Positions 63,337 to 64,000 of a stretch of 64,000 nucleotides of DNA are shown here, piece after piece. Location of the stretch: NCBI RefSeq assembly GCF_004022485.1, contig NZ_CP034951.1:186001-250000 (forward strand). The letters run 5' to 3'. This stretch comes from Aequorivita sp. H23M31. GTDB lineage: Bacteria; Bacteroidota; Bacteroidia; Flavobacteriales; Flavobacteriaceae. The number at the start of each line of letters is the position of its first letter. Position 1 is the stretch's first letter. Below the pieces are notes generated by a model. That model was not told where the DNA came from, made no database searches, and saw nothing but the letters and a program-made list of their open reading frames with translations. A program made the position numbers and the translations under genes.

Positions 63337-64000
63337 ATGAAGAATATTATCCTGCTTTTGCTTTTTGTGTTTATAGCTGTAAATTCCTTTGCCCAGGTAC
63401 ACACGGTGAAGGGAATAGTTATGAACGATGCCAATGATGACCTGCTCGAAAACGTGAACATTGTAAACCTTAACCAAGTTATCGGTACTACCACCAATCA
63501 AAAAGGGGAGTTCGAAATTTCGGCTACAGTTAATGATACACTTTATTTTTCCTACTTGGGTTTTAAATCCTTAAGGGTCCGCGTAACCCACGACTGGTTG
63601 AGGTTTGGTGATATTAAGGTGAAAATGACCGAATTGGGGATTGCCCTTGAGGAAGTAGTTGTAAGGCCCGTACAACTCACGGGATACGTGGAAATTGATG
63701 CAAAGTTGATTCCCGTCTATGATAATTATCGATATCGAATTGGAGGGCTGAATACAGGATATGAGGGAGGTAGTAGCCAGCCTGGCGCGGTTAACAAGGT
63801 TTTAAGTTCCATCTTTAACCCAGCGGATTTTCTGTATAACGTTTTTGGGAAACGACCGAAACAAATGCGGAAGGTCCAAAAAATGAAGGAGGATGACGAA
63901 ATTAGAAATCTGCTCCAAAGTAAATTTGACCGTGAAACTTTGATGGCAGTGTTACAATTGGAACGCGTGGACATAGATGAAATTCTCAATAAATGTAGCT
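63337..64000 (+). CDS. Carboxypeptidase-regulatory-like domain protein (3' end beyond window)
   Basis: The frame opens at ATG 63337 and runs off the right edge, giving 221 residues. Signal peptide (ILLLLFVFIAVNSFAQ). Residues 22-105 are a carboxypeptidase D regulatory-like beta domain: GIVMNDANDDLLENVNI, TTTNQKGEFEIS, DTLYFSYLGFKS. MTELGIALEEVVVRPVQLTGY follows, then a helical segment (GKRPKQMRKVQKMKEDDEI, LLQSKFDRETLM). This is not a TonB receptor so far, since no plug domain follows; it resembles stand-alone flavobacterial proteins of this type. Confidence 0.85.
   Translation, partial: MKNIILLLLFVFIAVNSFAQVHTVKGIVMNDANDDLLENVNIVNLNQVIGTTTNQKGEFEISATVNDTLYFSYLGFKSLRVRVTHDWLRFGDIKVKMTELGIALEEVVVRPVQLTGYVEIDAKLIPVYDNYRYRIGGLNTGYEGGSSQPGAVNKVLSSIFNPADFLYNVFGKRPKQMRKVQKMKEDDEIRNLLQSKFDRETLMAVLQLERVDIDEILNKCS

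Overview
The window is AT-rich chromosomal DNA from a member of the Bacteroidota, almost certainly the family Flavobacteriaceae. Evidence: two secreted proteins with type IX secretion (Por) C-terminal sorting domains, a TonB-dependent receptor with an N-terminal carboxypeptidase-regulatory-like domain, menaquinone genes, YfhO/YbbR/DUF4834/DUF6146/DUF6787 families, and -7 boxes of the Bacteroidota form TAnnTTTG upstream of several genes. No rRNA, tRNA, CRISPR array or prophage was recognised.

Layout. 1-6.1 kb: the end of an RGG-tailed RNA-binding protein, a YfhO membrane protein coupled to a glycosyltransferase, and a secreted low-complexity protein. 5.9-6.8 kb: an ECF sigma factor followed by a 50-residue gene. 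7-13 kb: uvrA, a uvrD/pcrA helicase and the YrdC/Sua5 gene. 13-17.7 kb: small genes, an OmpA-like lipoprotein, a glycosyltransferase, an HSDR_N-type nuclease-fold protein, holA and doxX. 17.7-22.7 kb: a menaquinone cluster (menA, UPF0173 hydrolase, menC, CPBP protease, menE). 23-29.4 kb: two related type IX cargo proteins. 29.5-36.4 kb: glycosyltransferase, YbbR-coaE, a two-component pair, and miaA overlapping a voltage-gated-type ion channel. 36.4-42 kb: a frameshifted exonuclease/GIY-YIG gene and an operon of YggS, DUF1015, 3-hydroxyacyl-CoA dehydrogenase and a Gfo/Idh oxidoreductase. 42-45.8 kb: pcm, LOG, AI-2E transporter, Dus.

45.8-50.8 kb is the decayed, accessory part. It holds an N-terminally short DUF5053-like gene, a precisely bounded IS4-family element (16-bp inverted repeats, perfect 10-bp target duplication) inserted in a GC-rich palindromic repeat, the 3' fragment of a HAD phosphatase gene, and a secreted-protein gene broken by one in-frame stop. 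51-54.6 kb is a four-gene block ending in a TonB receptor. 54.8-59.8 kb carries serA, serC, a large nested satellite array, acyl-CoA reductase and a ferredoxin. The last 4 kb holds acetyltransferases, envelope proteins and a truncated carboxypeptidase-regulatory-domain protein.

The most unusual feature is repetitive. At least nine spacers are built from degenerate 7-bp tandem units, often running exactly from one gene's stop codon or up to the next gene's start codon. A 1.1-kb array between serC and acyl-CoA reductase nests (GAAATC)n hexamer tracts inside ~220-245-bp units that alternate in two types. These spacers, the 50-residue gene behind the sigma factor and the A8 tract at the transposase start deserve attention first.
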